In this document: piece after piece, positions 44,247 to 57,000 of the stretch
Layout: each line of letters opens with the position of its first letter
Numbering within the stretch: the first letter of the stretch is position 1
Source: Lunularia cruciata
Taxonomy: Eukaryota; Streptophyta; Marchantiopsida; Lunulariales; Lunulariaceae
DNA: 64,000 nt
Direction of reading: 5' to 3'
Assembly: GCA_948567375.1 (NCBI GenBank)
Contig: OX419759.1
Span: 24,281,493-24,345,492 of the forward strand
Notes under the pieces: generated by a model
What the model was told of the DNA's origin: nothing
Databases searched by the model: none
Seen by the model: only the letters and a program-made list of their open reading frames with translations
Position numbers and translations under genes: made by a program

Positions 44247-44445
44247 TCGAAGCAGCGGGGTCCTCATATTAAAAATTGAGGTTGCAAAGCATAGACACAT
44301 AGTGAGGTGTAATCGAAGCAGCGGAGTCCTCATATTACAAATTGAGGTCGCAAAGCATAGACACATAGTGAGGTGTAATCGAAGCAGCGGGCCTTCATAT
44401 TAGAAGTTGAGGTCGCAAAACATAGACAAGTGCGGTGTAATCATG
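44247..44445. repeat. ~65-bp tandem repeat, three copies
   Basis: Three consecutive units begin 'tcgaagcagcgg', continue 'tcatatta' and 'ttgaggt' and end 'catagacac' and 'gtgtaa'. The first two are nearly identical and the third has decayed. It is a third repeat level within the same satellite-like block. Confidence 0.88.
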
Positions 44446-45282
44446 TAATGTGAGCTTATACAACGCATAGGGTAGTGTAACCACGCATCAAAAACTTCTA
44501 AAACATATCTCCTTCACCACGGCGAGGAAGAAAAATCAATTCAAATGATGGGTGATTATATTATATTTTGGAATCATATAAAATAAATATAATATAGTGT
44601 AATCACACCGAAGGAGCTTTCATTTCATCAATTTGTATCTCGAGACCAAACATAATGCATCTAATTCTACATTGTGTATAGTGACGAGATACAGATTAAT
44701 GTTATGAAAGCTCCTTTGGATGATTTACACTCCTAACAATTTCAGACAAATAGAATAAGTTTTTAAGATTGGCTCCGCGTAGCCATGGGATAAATTGCGT
44801 TACCATCACAATAGACCTGAAAATGATCAGAAACTAAATGGGATCAAACCACACGTTTCAACACAAACTGGTGCATAGTAAATTGAGCCTCCGCAGATTG
44901 CGCTGAAGACCACCTCGATCATAGCATGGCCAACTGCAAGGTAGGTGGAAAGCTTGACATTCAATATGAGCACTTCTACCTGTGATGTGCAAAAGTTTGT
45001 AGGAGATCTTCTATATTCACTGTCTTCAGCTCCATGATCTTCGACAGTGCCCATCAGCAGGAGCTGCAAAGCGTTGGGGCACAACTCGTAACGTATCGTG
45101 TTGCAAATCACCGTATCCTGTTGATGAAACGAGACTCCCCATATGGTTGTCTCTTGACTGCAGAGAGTAGTTCTTGACGAGCCCTCGCGGTGGGTGCTTG
45201 GTAGTACCTCTACAAATCTCGGTCCTCGCATGTTGTTCGTGCTTATCAAATGAACGAATGCAACCGCATGTGATAGCAAGAA

Positions 45283-45415
45283 GGATGGAAAGACCCCATT
45301 CGTTTTGACGGGGTCTTCCCATGAAACCAAAAGACATAAGGGTAAAATGGAGCTATACCCTAATAATATCGATGTACAAGATTACCCTACAATCTGAGCT
45401 ATGGAAGTCAATAGT
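45283..45415 (-). mobile_element. Diverged LINE 3'-tail copy with internal hairpin
   Basis: It matches the LINE 3' end (41495-41640) in order: 'aaggatgg', 'aagaccccat', then 'gggtaaaatggagct' and 'ctgagctatg'. The first part has an inverted copy, so 45289-45326 can fold as a hairpin with a ~13-bp stem (aagacccc / ggggtctt). The 167-codon minus-strand frame at 44827-45330 beside it looks like chance readthrough. Confidence 0.65.
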
Positions 45416-47160
45416 AACAGTTTTCATTTATCCAGTAATAGCTATTTACCTTTCATTCACTTCCTTTCACCATGCGATGTGAATTTAATGATGATGCATT
45501 GATTCCATTCATCCATAGATAGCACAGTCTCTAGCTCCTGAGAATGCAACTGGTCTACTTACGACAAATTCGGAAAGACGCGTGCGCGCGTGCTGCGATT
45601 TCCGAAATGAGTAAGTTTTGTTTTCCTGAAACTTTAGTCATGTATATTTAAAGCATTTTTATTTTAATTATGGTACATATTAAAAATTAAAAATAAATAA
45701 TAATTCAATATTAGTTAAAAAAATAATTTCATAATATTAAAATGGTATATGTTTTTTACTAAAATTTTCAAAAATTACACTTTTTAATTCAAACGAATAA
45801 ACTGACTTTCTTTTATACCATCGAGCCTTTACACCGTTATAGGGTAATCGAAATACAAAAAACTCGTTGGTAGAGACAGCCTTGCATGTACCCTATATAA
45901 GTTACGGCTGTGAACTTACCACACATCTGCCTGCTGAGTGGACCTTGTAATGTAGATAAGGCATCTTTGCACGTCACATTGCAGCCGCTACTGAATGAAA
46001 GGAGATACAGAAGTCAACTCAGAAAGATCCAAGTAATATGTCGAAGTTTGCATATCATGAACTTTTTCTCTCCGTTGATATATTTACTCCTTTATCACTT
46101 GCCAGCACTGTTCCTTGTCTTTGCAAGTACGGTCGATTGTCATTAATAACGAAGACCAAACCTTATGACTCTCCGTACAAATTGATTGACTGTATACCGA
46201 ACCAGCAGTACAAGTGCAATTTGTACCTCGAATCCAAACCCTCATATGAAATAATATCATTCAAAAGTCGCCAAATAATATACATCCTTCAGAGGCAAAA
46301 TCGCAAAGGAAATAAAAGGCAAAAGCAGGAATTTAACCGGACGCTAATTGAAATCCATTTGTTGTGCCATGATGTACATGAATTGATCCGGGGTGTACCT
46401 AATGTTAGAAAACATCACCTCGTAACGGTCATGAGTTATATGATATGATGATAGTTAATGAATCATTATAACTATTTATAAATTGTATCATCTGCGTAAC
46501 ATGAAGGATTCATAAGACAATGACTTTTCTTAATATTTGCTTTCATCCTTTTTTACTATGACTCTGGCCATATGGATTTTCGGCCTGCTCTTGCGATTGG
46601 CTACAATCAGTTGCAATCTATTTTGTTCATGATTTATTCATCCTATCACTTTCCAAAATTGAATGGTGGTCAACCGGCTTGTAAACAAGAACGGTAAGAA
46701 ACCGGGCTGGACCGGACCCGACCCGATCCAAATTTAAAGACGCATTTGGAAAGGAGAGCTGCTTGCACTAAGAAGCACTATGGACCAAGAGGGCAGACTC
46801 CGGTGCAGAAGGATTTATTTTTTTTGGATATGGGCCTAAAAGCTAAATAGTATACAATAAAGAAAAAGGAATACAAGAACACCAAGAACTACACGAGCTC
46901 CAGCCCAACCAAAAAGAGCTAAAAGCAGAGGAGAAACTCTAAGACAAAGTAATATGTAAGTAAAGGTGGTAGCCCATTTATCTCTTCACATGCAGTTTCT
47001 TTTATTTTTTTCATTTACTTGAAATTTTGAAAAGTAATCAGCAAAGATTAGAGCTAGAAGTTAGGATTAGGTGGTTTTACTTTGGCCGCATGGAAATTAA
47101 GAGGTATGGACCAAAGACATGGTAAGAAGAAAGAATCCAAACACATCTAGCCCACTATTG
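45416..47160. other. AT-rich DNA without recognisable genes
   Basis: No frame resembles a known protein. 46038-46448 is open for 136 codons on the plus strand, but I see no domain or conserved feature in it. Confidence 0.45.
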
Positions 47161-47161
47161 T

Positions 47162-47385
47162 CCACCCCAAGTATTAGGAAGGGCAAAGGACACCCGGATA
47201 CAAAGAGGACCATTGGAATGGAGCTTGCCCCGATACTATCTGCTTTGTCCATCTTTGGCCCCAAGTATTAGTAAGGGCAAAGGCCTTTGCCCCCGTCACA
47301 CTCATGGACAGCACCCAGATACAAAGAGGACCATTGGAAAGGAACTTCTCCCATTACTATCAGCTTTGTCCATCTTTGGCTTGGT
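47162..47385. repeat. ~110-bp tandem duplication
   Basis: 'ccccaagtattag', 'aagggcaaagg', 'gatacaaagaggaccattgga' and 'ctttgtccatctttggc' occur twice in the same order, about 47165-47260 and 47261-47383. The second copy has a short insertion. No coding function. Confidence 0.88.
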
Positions 47386-50300
47386 ACACCTCGTGCCTGC
47401 AAACTCTACCACGGAGGCCTTTGGTGTGGAATCAATGATCCACATTGACATCCACACAAAGAAGGCATTACCACTTGTACCAAAGAATTGATTTTGGTAA
47501 TTGTCTGCATTCATGGCACTTCATACATGTGGAAACAATGACATTTCATCACCAATGCCATCCAAATTACAAACCGGTTGAGGTATAAGTACAAAACCTT
47601 GGAAAGAAGTGAGTTTTTGTCATTCTAATTTGTGAAAGCCTTGCCAAGAAATGAGAGAAACCTCAAGTTAGAACAAAATCATCCAGAGGTGGAAGCACAT
47701 TACTTGAGAGTAGAATAAGAGATTGTGTGAGCAGTGTCATGGAGAGGACTGCTTACTAATTGTATAAACAATCGATCAGGTGTCTATGTGGTTTCTTTAA
47801 ACTTATGTAGTCCATGTTTTGGTGATGACTTTGAGCTAGAAGTCACCTTAGGCCTATAAGAGTTCCTCTACTCACACTTTGGGGTTAATATCTCCATGAT
47901 TACATGTCCAAATTGAGTACTTCTTTATTGTTGGCAACTGATATTACCTTAAACTCTTGGCTGAAGGTGTTGAGGTCTTTGTCTTTTTCTTGCCCCTTGT
48001 ACTTGTAATAAGTTTGATAGGTAAAAGGTGTGGATGTTGTCATTAAAGAATTCATGAACCAATTTGGATTGGATATGGAACAAGGTGAAAGAGCAACTAA
48101 TATGTTTTTCTCAGATGCTTCCTCAAATGACTTGTTTTCTTGGTTCCTTTGCTCTTTGCATCCAACTTTGGTTGCTTATCTTCTTTGGTCTCATTATTCA
48201 CATTGGAAGTAGCATCCTCTATACCCATAGAATTAGGGGTTGATTGGTACTCACTTCTTCATCAAAGTCATAGAAAATATTTTGTAGTTGCACAATAAAA
48301 TATTCCTCTATCTCCCTTTGCTTTGATGGATGAATATTGGTCAAAATGTACTAAGATTTTTCTTCAATAAGTATGCATGAAGTTCATTCCTAAATGAGAT
48401 GATCAAGTATTCACTTGCTTGCTTGAACAGAGGTGAAGTGGATACACTTGTTTGTAAGAGAAAGTTTGGAATCTGGATTTAGACTTTGACTTCTTCTTCT
48501 TGAATTGGCCTAAACAAAATTTTCCAACCAGACTCTTTCTTTTCATTCAATAAGCACTCTGGCATAGCTTGATTATCCAAGATTATTTTCTTCTTAAAAG
48601 CTTCTTGCCCTTGTTCTTCTATGAAAAGCTCTTGAGGTTTTTTTAAAGCATATGCCTTTGCTTTACACAATAGATCTTGATTGGTGGTACAAATATCTAT
48701 GGCCAAAGGACATGGTTCTCTTTAGGAGAAGAAGTCCCCTAAGACATTTATCACCTTAACCAACTAGAAGCTAAACAAATTTTTGATCCTTCTACTCCCA
48801 AGGAGTGTTTCTTTGGTAGTGTCACCAAAAATTGGTATGTAAGAACACACAAACAACAAAAATGTAGTAAAATTGCAAGTAATCATTTTTCTCACAAGGA
48901 TACTAGTCATGAATGACTTAATACAAAGAACATCGTAACAAATGAAGTTCTTTACTATCTCATCTTTAAACTCTTGGGTAAAAACTACTCCTTGAAGCCC
49001 AGAATATCACCAGAAAGGCACATTTGTAGAAAGATAAAAAGAAAGATCACAATCACAAAGGATAAATTCCAACTTAAAATTAAGAATGATGATTTAGTTT
49101 GATACAAAAGTTCAACTTCCATATGGAGGATATTTTCCCAAAACTATGTTCCATCTTTCCCTAAATGCACACATTCTTATGAAGTAACTTCACCACAAAT
49201 TTTAGCACTTTGTCTTGGTTGTCTAAATATTGTCTACACTATGATTAACTTGAGATCTATCAAGGCATTGCTTCTCAAGAATTGACTAAGGATCAACACA
49301 CAAAGCCCAAAATGCTAAGAATCACACTCCCATAAAGCATTCAACATCTCACTACAAAGATTCATTAGACAAGTATAACAAGAAGAACAAAGAATTGCTC
49401 ATAAGAATTGAGCAAAAATGACAAATAGCACAAGGTTATTTCACTTATTCAACTTGTGCTCCTACTATAAATAAGGCACTTTGTGTACAAACCACTCAAG
49501 GGTTACAAAAACTACCAACTAATTACTCTAACTTCTTATCTATACTTACGTTCATCTACTTCTTCAACTTCCACTAAAACAACTGTTTGAATCCCTATGG
49601 TCTAACTTCCTTTGTCTTTTGATCTATTTACTCCACTGACTACTTTACCTCCTCCTAAAACCATTTTTTCTAATGTTTCCTCCTATTCAGGAACTTTAGA
49701 TCTAACCAACTTGATAAACTCTTCTAAAGTACTTTCTACCCTAGTAATATCTAAATTAAGGTTGTCATAGATTTCTCCCATTCTTCAATCAGAATGGCTC
49801 TGAAGTTTCACCAAAAGCTGATTCATATGCACACCACATGCAAATTTCTTCCTTGTCTCTTGCACTTGCTATTTTAACTCATGCAGTTATGCTTTTGTCA
49901 TCACACCTTTGGTTACAATTGATACCATTGCCTTGAACCAAAGCTTAAGTCCTTGAAAAGATTACTCCTTCTCATTCACCTTCTGAGCTAACTCTACTCC
50001 CTCAATCTACAATAAATATTTCATCTAAGCCACCATAGTTCTTTCTATGTAGAGATACTCCTTGGACCATTCTAATCTTTCTTTTGCGAGTTTTCCTCTC
50101 AATACTTCCAATTCCACTGTAGTCTCCCTCCAATATCAGACTAGTACTACCTCTACTGCCAAGACCTTCTCTTGTTCAGCATTCAATGTCACCCACAAAT
50201 TTGTCTTATCTTCACTCCATCTACAAAGCTCTTCCTGCACCAAATTCTTCTCAAAGCTCAAGGTACAAAAATTTCTCAACTCATCTTGCAGTCTTTTGAG

Positions 50301-52327
50301 TTGTTCTATCCAAAATTGGAAACTACTGATGAAGCTCCTACTTGAGTCTCCATGAGAAGGTTATTTTCCTTTGTATACACTAGTTTAGTCCTATATATAT
50401 CCACTTCATCTATTTCTCCTTTGCATTTAACACAAAGAGCTTACTCATTTGCATAGATCATCCTCACTAAGAATGTATAGTCTTTGGCTTTAAGACAATT
50501 CATCTTATACCAAGGCAAAATAGCATGAAGGTAGCCAATCAATGGGTGTAACATCTCTAAGACAAAATATGGTCCATCTCAAGCCATTGCTTTGGATCTA
50601 GTGACTAAAATGGTTAGAAAAATGTTGAGGCATAATGCCAAAGATGGAACTCTACAAAGGTTCTACTTATTTGTCAACACATCATCTACAAAAGAAAATT
50701 TCTTGGGCTCTTCCAACATTGGTTCTTCCCTAAAGACCTGTCCTTGGTTAGATGCTAATTGAACTTCCTTGATTTCCTTCTCCTCTTTGGACTCAAAATT
50801 TGGCTTTGACTACCACAAGGTGAGTTCCTCCTCTTGATCTCTTCTTTTTCATATTGATATTCAGTTTTGAATTCAAAGGTTAAGTCAATGGGATCTTCCT
50901 TTGGTTCCTTCCAAGGCTTCTTCATAAGTTTGTTCAGACACTTCACCAATGACTTAAACACTCTATCTTCTTCTTCCTCTTCACCCAAGTGATGTCCATG
51001 AATTCTCCCATACTCTGATAGTGTACATCAATTGCTTTCAAAGTCTCCATCAATATAATATATTTGGGTTTAGAATATGAGTTGGCATACAATGGAAACT
51101 TGGAAACTTTGGTATGCTTTGCTTGTAAGAAAATTCAACACCAAGTAAAGATGCACAATAAAAGCAATCATGTAATGTGGACCATCATCCACATCTACGT
51201 CCCAAACCATATGGTACCAACAGTTATGAAACATCTTATACCAAGTCACACTTGCTTCCTAATAAATTTGATCAAATTGCGTGGTTAATACTTATGTAGA
51301 TGGTTTGTGCAGGTTTGAACAAACACATCAAAGATTGCAAATTTTCTCACTACATTAGATCCCTATACAACCCAACACAATACCATTATTAGTTTAGGGT
51401 TTGGCAAAGAATGCCACAATTTGGTCATTCAACTCTTTCCACATGTTGCCAAACTGTACATCAAATGTGTAGCCCTTTGGGTCACTCCCCTTTATTTCCT
51501 AACACCAATCTCCAATCTTTCTTGGTCTAGGCTTTGGGATTCCATTGTTGGTTCTCACTTCCATCAATTATTCCTTTGACCATCTTGTGCAAAGAACACT
51601 AATCTCATAGCTCCACATCAAAAGGGTTAATTGGAGCTCTGCTCATTTTTCTTGGTGAGGTTCCATTTCCCACTTATCTACTTGGGGATTTTGGATGGTA
51701 TACTCCATCAACTTTGGATGTCCTCTTTTTCTTGGCATCATTGAAAAGTATCATTTAGAGATCACTCTCCTCACTCACAGAAACCTTTGAACACAATCTT
51801 GATTGTGTATTTGACTCTAACTCAAAGTAACAAATCCCAATTCACTCCTCATAAATTCTTGCACATGATCTTTCCAAATTTATAGTGAGTAGCAATTCTT
51901 CAATCAGTCATTAATTGCAATGGCTATTCTATCACTATCCTTATATGGAAATTCAGCAAGGTTCAATGGCATTCTGTTTTTTCAATTCTTTGGGCATCAG
52001 AATTCAATTGAAGATATGGTCTTTTTCCAAATGTACTTTGTATAAAACCCAAAAATCTTCATCTTTGGAAAAAATACCTCCTTTATATGAATCTCCCTCA
52101 TCCTTTGGGTAATAATTCTAACCTTAAATGAAATCATAACCAATACAAGAATATCCTTTACCCTTAGGTAGAGAATCCCTTAAAAATTGTATAGTAGTAA
52201 CAAAAGCACTTCAAAACTTTAAAAGTCAAATATTCTTAACACCATAGAAACCTTTTGTACCTAGAACCTTTACTAAATAAAGATTCTTTGTAATTTTTAT
52301 GATATTTGGGGTAGGATGAAGATGGCA
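47386..52327. other. Repeat-derived or intergenic DNA, no confident gene
   Basis: Minus-strand frames at 48479-48706 and 50755-50988 are Lys/Glu-rich. The region is strongly biased to C and T on the plus strand, like the inside of Element 3, so it may be an older element of similar type. I see no catalytic motif, LTR pair or target duplication to prove it. Confidence 0.4.
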
Positions 52328-53015
52328 TGTGAGCCAGACTGTCTCTCACTTAGGATAAACATATAATGGCTATTAAAGTAGCACATTATAGACTTAGAAG
52401 GCAAAGAATCCCAACTTAATTGCACTCCTCCAAGGCTAAAACTCCAAGGTACTTCTAAGACTCAAGTCATTTCTCACTAGAGAACTCAATGAGAGAAAGA
52501 TAGTTGCAAATAAAAGGATGATGAATATCTCCTCACCCCTAGTTTATATACCATCAAATCACATCAAAGTTACTAATTACCATAGTAACTCAATTTACTA
52601 GGCAAAAATTCATATAAAGTCTAAAATAGTATCCAAGCTCATGAAAATGATCCCCTAAGCATGTAGGCTTATCATTGACCCAAAAATTAAGTTAAGTATT
52701 CCTTCACATGGGCTATCTTTGGACTATAGAGAAATTTGAACCAAAAAAGATTATGGGTCCAAGAGTTATTGATTCTTTCCTCAAGGCCAAACACCTAGAA
52801 ATAATATCAAGTCAGTATACTAGATTCCAAAATAATGATGCTTACTTGTTCACCTTTCTTTAAAGTACAGTCACCTTTATCTTGGCTATGAATAACTTTA
52901 GCTAATCTGGCTAATTTAGAAGCTTACTTTCATTCTATGTAAATAATATCTCTCAAATAGTTGCAATGCTAAACTAATTATCCACAATGGAGCATACATG
53001 CACTAAGGTGCTACA
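52328..53015 (-). repeat. Element 3 3' LTR (left copy)
   Basis: Plus-strand TGTGAGCC...CTACA. It aligns with 58999-59691 over the whole length, for example at 'ctctcacttaggataaa', 'ctcctccaaggctaaaactc' and 'atcttggctatga', with many substitutions and small indels. Confidence 0.85.
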
Positions 53016-53074
53016 TTTAATCTCATACAAATATTTCTCTTTGTCCTCTAAGTAAAATTCTCTCTACCTTCTAT

Positions 53075-54072
53075 GATACAACTTCAACTTATCATTGTTA
53101 ATCCTATCAAAGTATCTTCCTCCCAAGTCCTTGAGACCATAGGTGTAATTGCTCCACACTTTCTTTACTTTGAAAGGTCCATAGTACTTAGGCAAGATTT
53201 TATTTTGCACCCTCTTGAATCAAATGGAATCAAACAACATTACCTATCATCTTCCTTGAAAGGCTCCATCTTCTTCTTGCCTTGCCTCTTATCACAACCC
53301 TCCTTTTGTTTCCTTTGGTCTTGCTCCACTTGAACCATAGCAACTACTCTTGCCTCCTCTATTTTCATGAGTTGATATTTCTTTTACTTCTCTACATCAA
53401 CTCCTTGTGCCTTTTTCAATTGCTTATGAATGCTTTGGAAAGTAAGAAGATTAAAGTGAATAGTTAAAGTAGATTCAATACCATATACCAAATAAATCAG
53501 AGAGTATCCAATGGATGTCTTCATAGTTATCCTATACTCCCATCTTCCAACTTCATATTCATTCTTGTCTCTCATTGGTCTACCTCAACTTATTTGGTAA
53601 AGTTATCAATAACTACCACAATATACCAATTGTTACTTGGGGTTCTATTGAGAGGACATAAGAAGTAGATTCTCTACTTCCCAAAAAGGTTTTAGCAATG
53701 GAATTGATCTGAGAAGTAGATTGGAAGTAGACTTTCTAGCAAAAGCTTAACAAACATTACAAGTTATGCAATAATCAAGACAATCCCTAAAAATCCCCCT
53801 CTAATAGTACCTACATCTAGAATCTAGAAAATGGTCACCTTTCCTACAAAGTGACCTTCACATACCAAACCTTCATGAAACTCCTTCATAAGTAGGATAC
53901 ACTCCTCCTTACATATTGCTCTTTGGAGTAGACCATCTACTCCTTGGTGAAAAAGAATTTCCTTCACCATTGTATGGGGTCTAGATCTTGTTGCAAGGGT
54001 CTTTCTCCCTACCATGCATTTTTTTGGATAATTCCTCCTTGGAACAAAGTACACAATCTCCTTGTGATCCAT
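53075..54072 (-). pseudogene. Element 3 integrase remnant
   Basis: The N-terminal zinc region (HEGLVCEGHFVGK) is at about 53840-53880. A C-terminal stretch typical of these integrases (EYRITMKTSIGYSLIYLVYGIES) is at about 53475-53545. The tail (VWSNYTYGLKDLGG, then NDKLKLYHR) ends near 53075. The DDE core between is too degraded or deleted to recognise. Several frames are involved. Confidence 0.75.
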
Positions 54073-54109
54073 TGAAACCTCTTGAGTGATTTAGATTGCT
54101 ATGAATTCC

Positions 54110-54965
54110 TCATCCAAAGAAGGAATTATCCATTGGTTTAACTCCATCATGATCACAAGCCTTAGATAAAAAATCAACATTTTCATATTTCTTCCTTGAC
54201 CTATCCTCAATGTTGTAATTATAGTCAGACAAGAGTTTCATCCACCTTGCTAGCATTCCTTCCACATTGTACTTGTTGAAGATGTACTTCAAAGCATTGG
54301 GGTTTATAACAATGGTGACCTTCTCATCAATTAAGTAGTGTCTAGACTTCTTGAGACAAAATTCACCACAAGAAATTCTCTTTTTATGATTGAATAGTTT
54401 CTCTTTGCTAACATCCTTTGCTAATAGCATAAGCCATTGAATGATCATGGCCATCTTGGTCCAATTGACTAAGAGTACATCTTATAGTTACATTAGAAGC
54501 ATCAATGTAAACAATGAAATACCTACTCCAATTAGGTTTAGCAAGAATTAGAGCCATCACAAGGGATTGCTTGAGCTCCTCAAAATCTTTGAGAGACTCT
54601 TTTTCTTCCAAAATCACCATATATTCTACACCCTTCTTCATATAAATGATTAATTCAGAAGCCTTCTTGGGAAATGAGAAGAAAAAACTCCTCTAATACC
54701 CAACCATCTCCAAGAATGGCCATAGCTTTGTCAAATTTGAAGAGAATGAAAAGACTAAGATTTTCCTCACCTTTTCAAGATTCATTATTATTCCATCATT
54801 GGAAATAATATGCCTCAAAAGTAGACCCCCTTCACAACCAAAGATGCACTTCTCTTGGTTGAGTGATGTATTTACCTCATCCAAGCATTGTAAGACATTG
54901 ATCAAATTTTCAAAGTGCTCCTCCTTGTTCCCATGGACACAAAAGTCATCAATGAAATCTCTCAT
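54110..54965 (-). pseudogene. Element 3 reverse transcriptase and RNase H remnant
   Basis: The reverse transcriptase catalytic site survives as FIDDFCVHG (about 54930-54960), followed by FENLINVLQ and a degraded connection region. RNase H fragments include YIDASNVTI and TLSQLDQDG, and further on KYIFNKYNVEGMLARW. Stops and frameshifts break it into pieces. Confidence 0.82.
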
Positions 54966-55802
54966 AAATTTCCCAATGAAAGGCTAAACACCTTGTTCTT
55001 GAACCATTGAAATGTGGTTGGAGCATTACAAAGTCCAAAAGGAATGACCTTGAAAACATAAGTCCTCCAAGGTGTGGTGAATGTGGTGAGTTTTTAATAT
55101 TCTAGTGAAATTTTGATTTGGTTATAGCCATTATAACCATCTCCAAAATTTTACCTCTTATGACCCACAACCTCCTCCAAGATCTCATCACAGCCATTAT
55201 AACCATGTGATTGGTCTTGCATGTGATTCTACCTCTATTTGGTGCTCCTCCAAGTTGACTTCCTTGAGATCATTTTAACTAAATCACACATGGAGAAACT
55301 TATAGAAAATCTCCTCAAATCTTACCTTTTCCTCCTTGGTAACATTTGGACCATACTTGAGGATTGAGAGTCTCCTTGCTATCTCCTCAAATGTAAATTG
55401 TGATTTATCAAGGTCTTTCAAACCTCTACCTTAGGCACAAAGTCCATGGCATATAAAGAATACACATCCAAATCAGATTTAGAATCATACTGCTTCAATG
55501 GAGTCTTTTTCTCCATGCTTGTATCCACACTTGAAGCTCTTTCTTCTCCATCTAATTCCCAATAATAAAAAGATGACATGTTTGATTGTGAAGTGTGGAT
55601 TTTAGTTATAAGAACTATAATTCAGTGGGTTGATGGCCTAATTCTCAAGTACCCTTTTTTCCATCAATCAATTATGTATGTTGCTCTCAACCATGGCATT
55701 GCAAGTGGCAAATCATACCTTTGAATCCTTCAAGACTTGGAAAGCCATGAGATTTTGACTTCCCATTATTGGTACCACCACCTTGTCCATCACACCTACC
55801 AA

Positions 55803-57000
55803 TCAAACTTGTTGCTTGTTTGTCATGTTCACCACAAATGTTTGGGTTTGAGAAATTATCATACTCAACTTCTTAATCGATCTCTTTGATATGACATTCA
55901 TCATAGATCTTCCATCAACAAGTGTATCTTTGATGTTATGACAATTAACTCCCAGATCAATCTTGGAGGCATATTCATAAGCATCCCATGGTGTTGGTTT
56001 GGCATCCACTCCCCTATTGATATTAGAGTGTTCTCTTTTGCTTTCTTCTCTCTCTTGCTCATAGAACTCAAATCATCCCTAAGCTCCTTTCTCAAGATAG
56101 GATTAAAATCAATGAGTTGCCCTACCATGATGTTGGCCTTGTGATTACTAACATCCTCCAACACATTATAGTCTCATTGTTGCTTTGATATCAAGAAATC
56201 ATCCATTCCCAACTTCTTCCTTGGAGCCTTTGTTGTTGATGGTGTTGAATTGATATTGCAAATACTCTTTGCAAGCATTGGACTATCCTTTTTAGGATTG
56301 AATCCTTGCAAAGAATGTATATCATTTGTAAATATTTAATCAAAAGCTCCAAGTTAAGGCTTTTGGAGGTTGAGCATTCCACTTTCTCATACTTGCTCTC
56401 AACCACATCTACGTATGTTATCCCATTTCTTCTATTTTGAGAAGGAGTAACTTGGGCTTCATTGCCTCCTTCTTTTTCTCTATTACTTCACTCATCACCC
56501 TTTCTTCCCTTCTTTCAATGATAGAAATTGTTTCAATTGTAGAGGTAGTGGTCATATCCAAAGGAATTGTCCAAATTCCTTTGCTAATTGGTTGGCCTCT
56601 TCTGTATGGATAATTCTTGTAACTCATTGGCTATCTATCAAAATTTTTATTTTTCTCCTTCTTCTCCCATAGTTTACTATATTGATGTTGAGATCTGCAG
56701 GTTGCTTAGTGATGGTTTAAAATTGATCTTTTTGTGAAATTGCAAGAACCATGGTAACTACTACTTGTGATGCAACCCTTGCCACCAAAGGATTAGAAGC
56801 TCTACCATACTTGTAGACTTGCATAGGATGCACAACCCCCTTCACCACCAAATCCCTCTCATCTCTTTCCAAACTCTTTTCTATACAAAGTGCAATCTTG
56901 AGAGCTTCTATTTTGGAAAAAGGTTTCTTATATGTCACATTGCTTTGAATTTATGGTTTTAATATCCTCAAAAAAAATTTGGTGAATATGACTACTATCC
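55803..57000 (-). pseudogene. Element 3 gag and protease remnant
   Basis: The protease-like core reads DTLVDGRSMMNVIS (about 55890-55930), resembling the active-site surroundings of plant Ty3 proteases. Upstream, 56717-56938 (ALKIALCIEKSLERDER) looks like the end of a gag capsid. The zinc knuckle is not clear. Reading frames change several times. Confidence 0.65.

Noticed and set aside
42246-44445. Possible CRISPR-like array
   Set aside because: Units are ~200 bp and diverge along their whole length; there is no short conserved repeat separated by unique spacers, and the genome is eukaryotic.
44827-45330. 167-codon minus-strand frame as a gene
   Set aside because: It begins in a diverged LINE tail and runs into unrelated DNA; no domain and no conserved composition.
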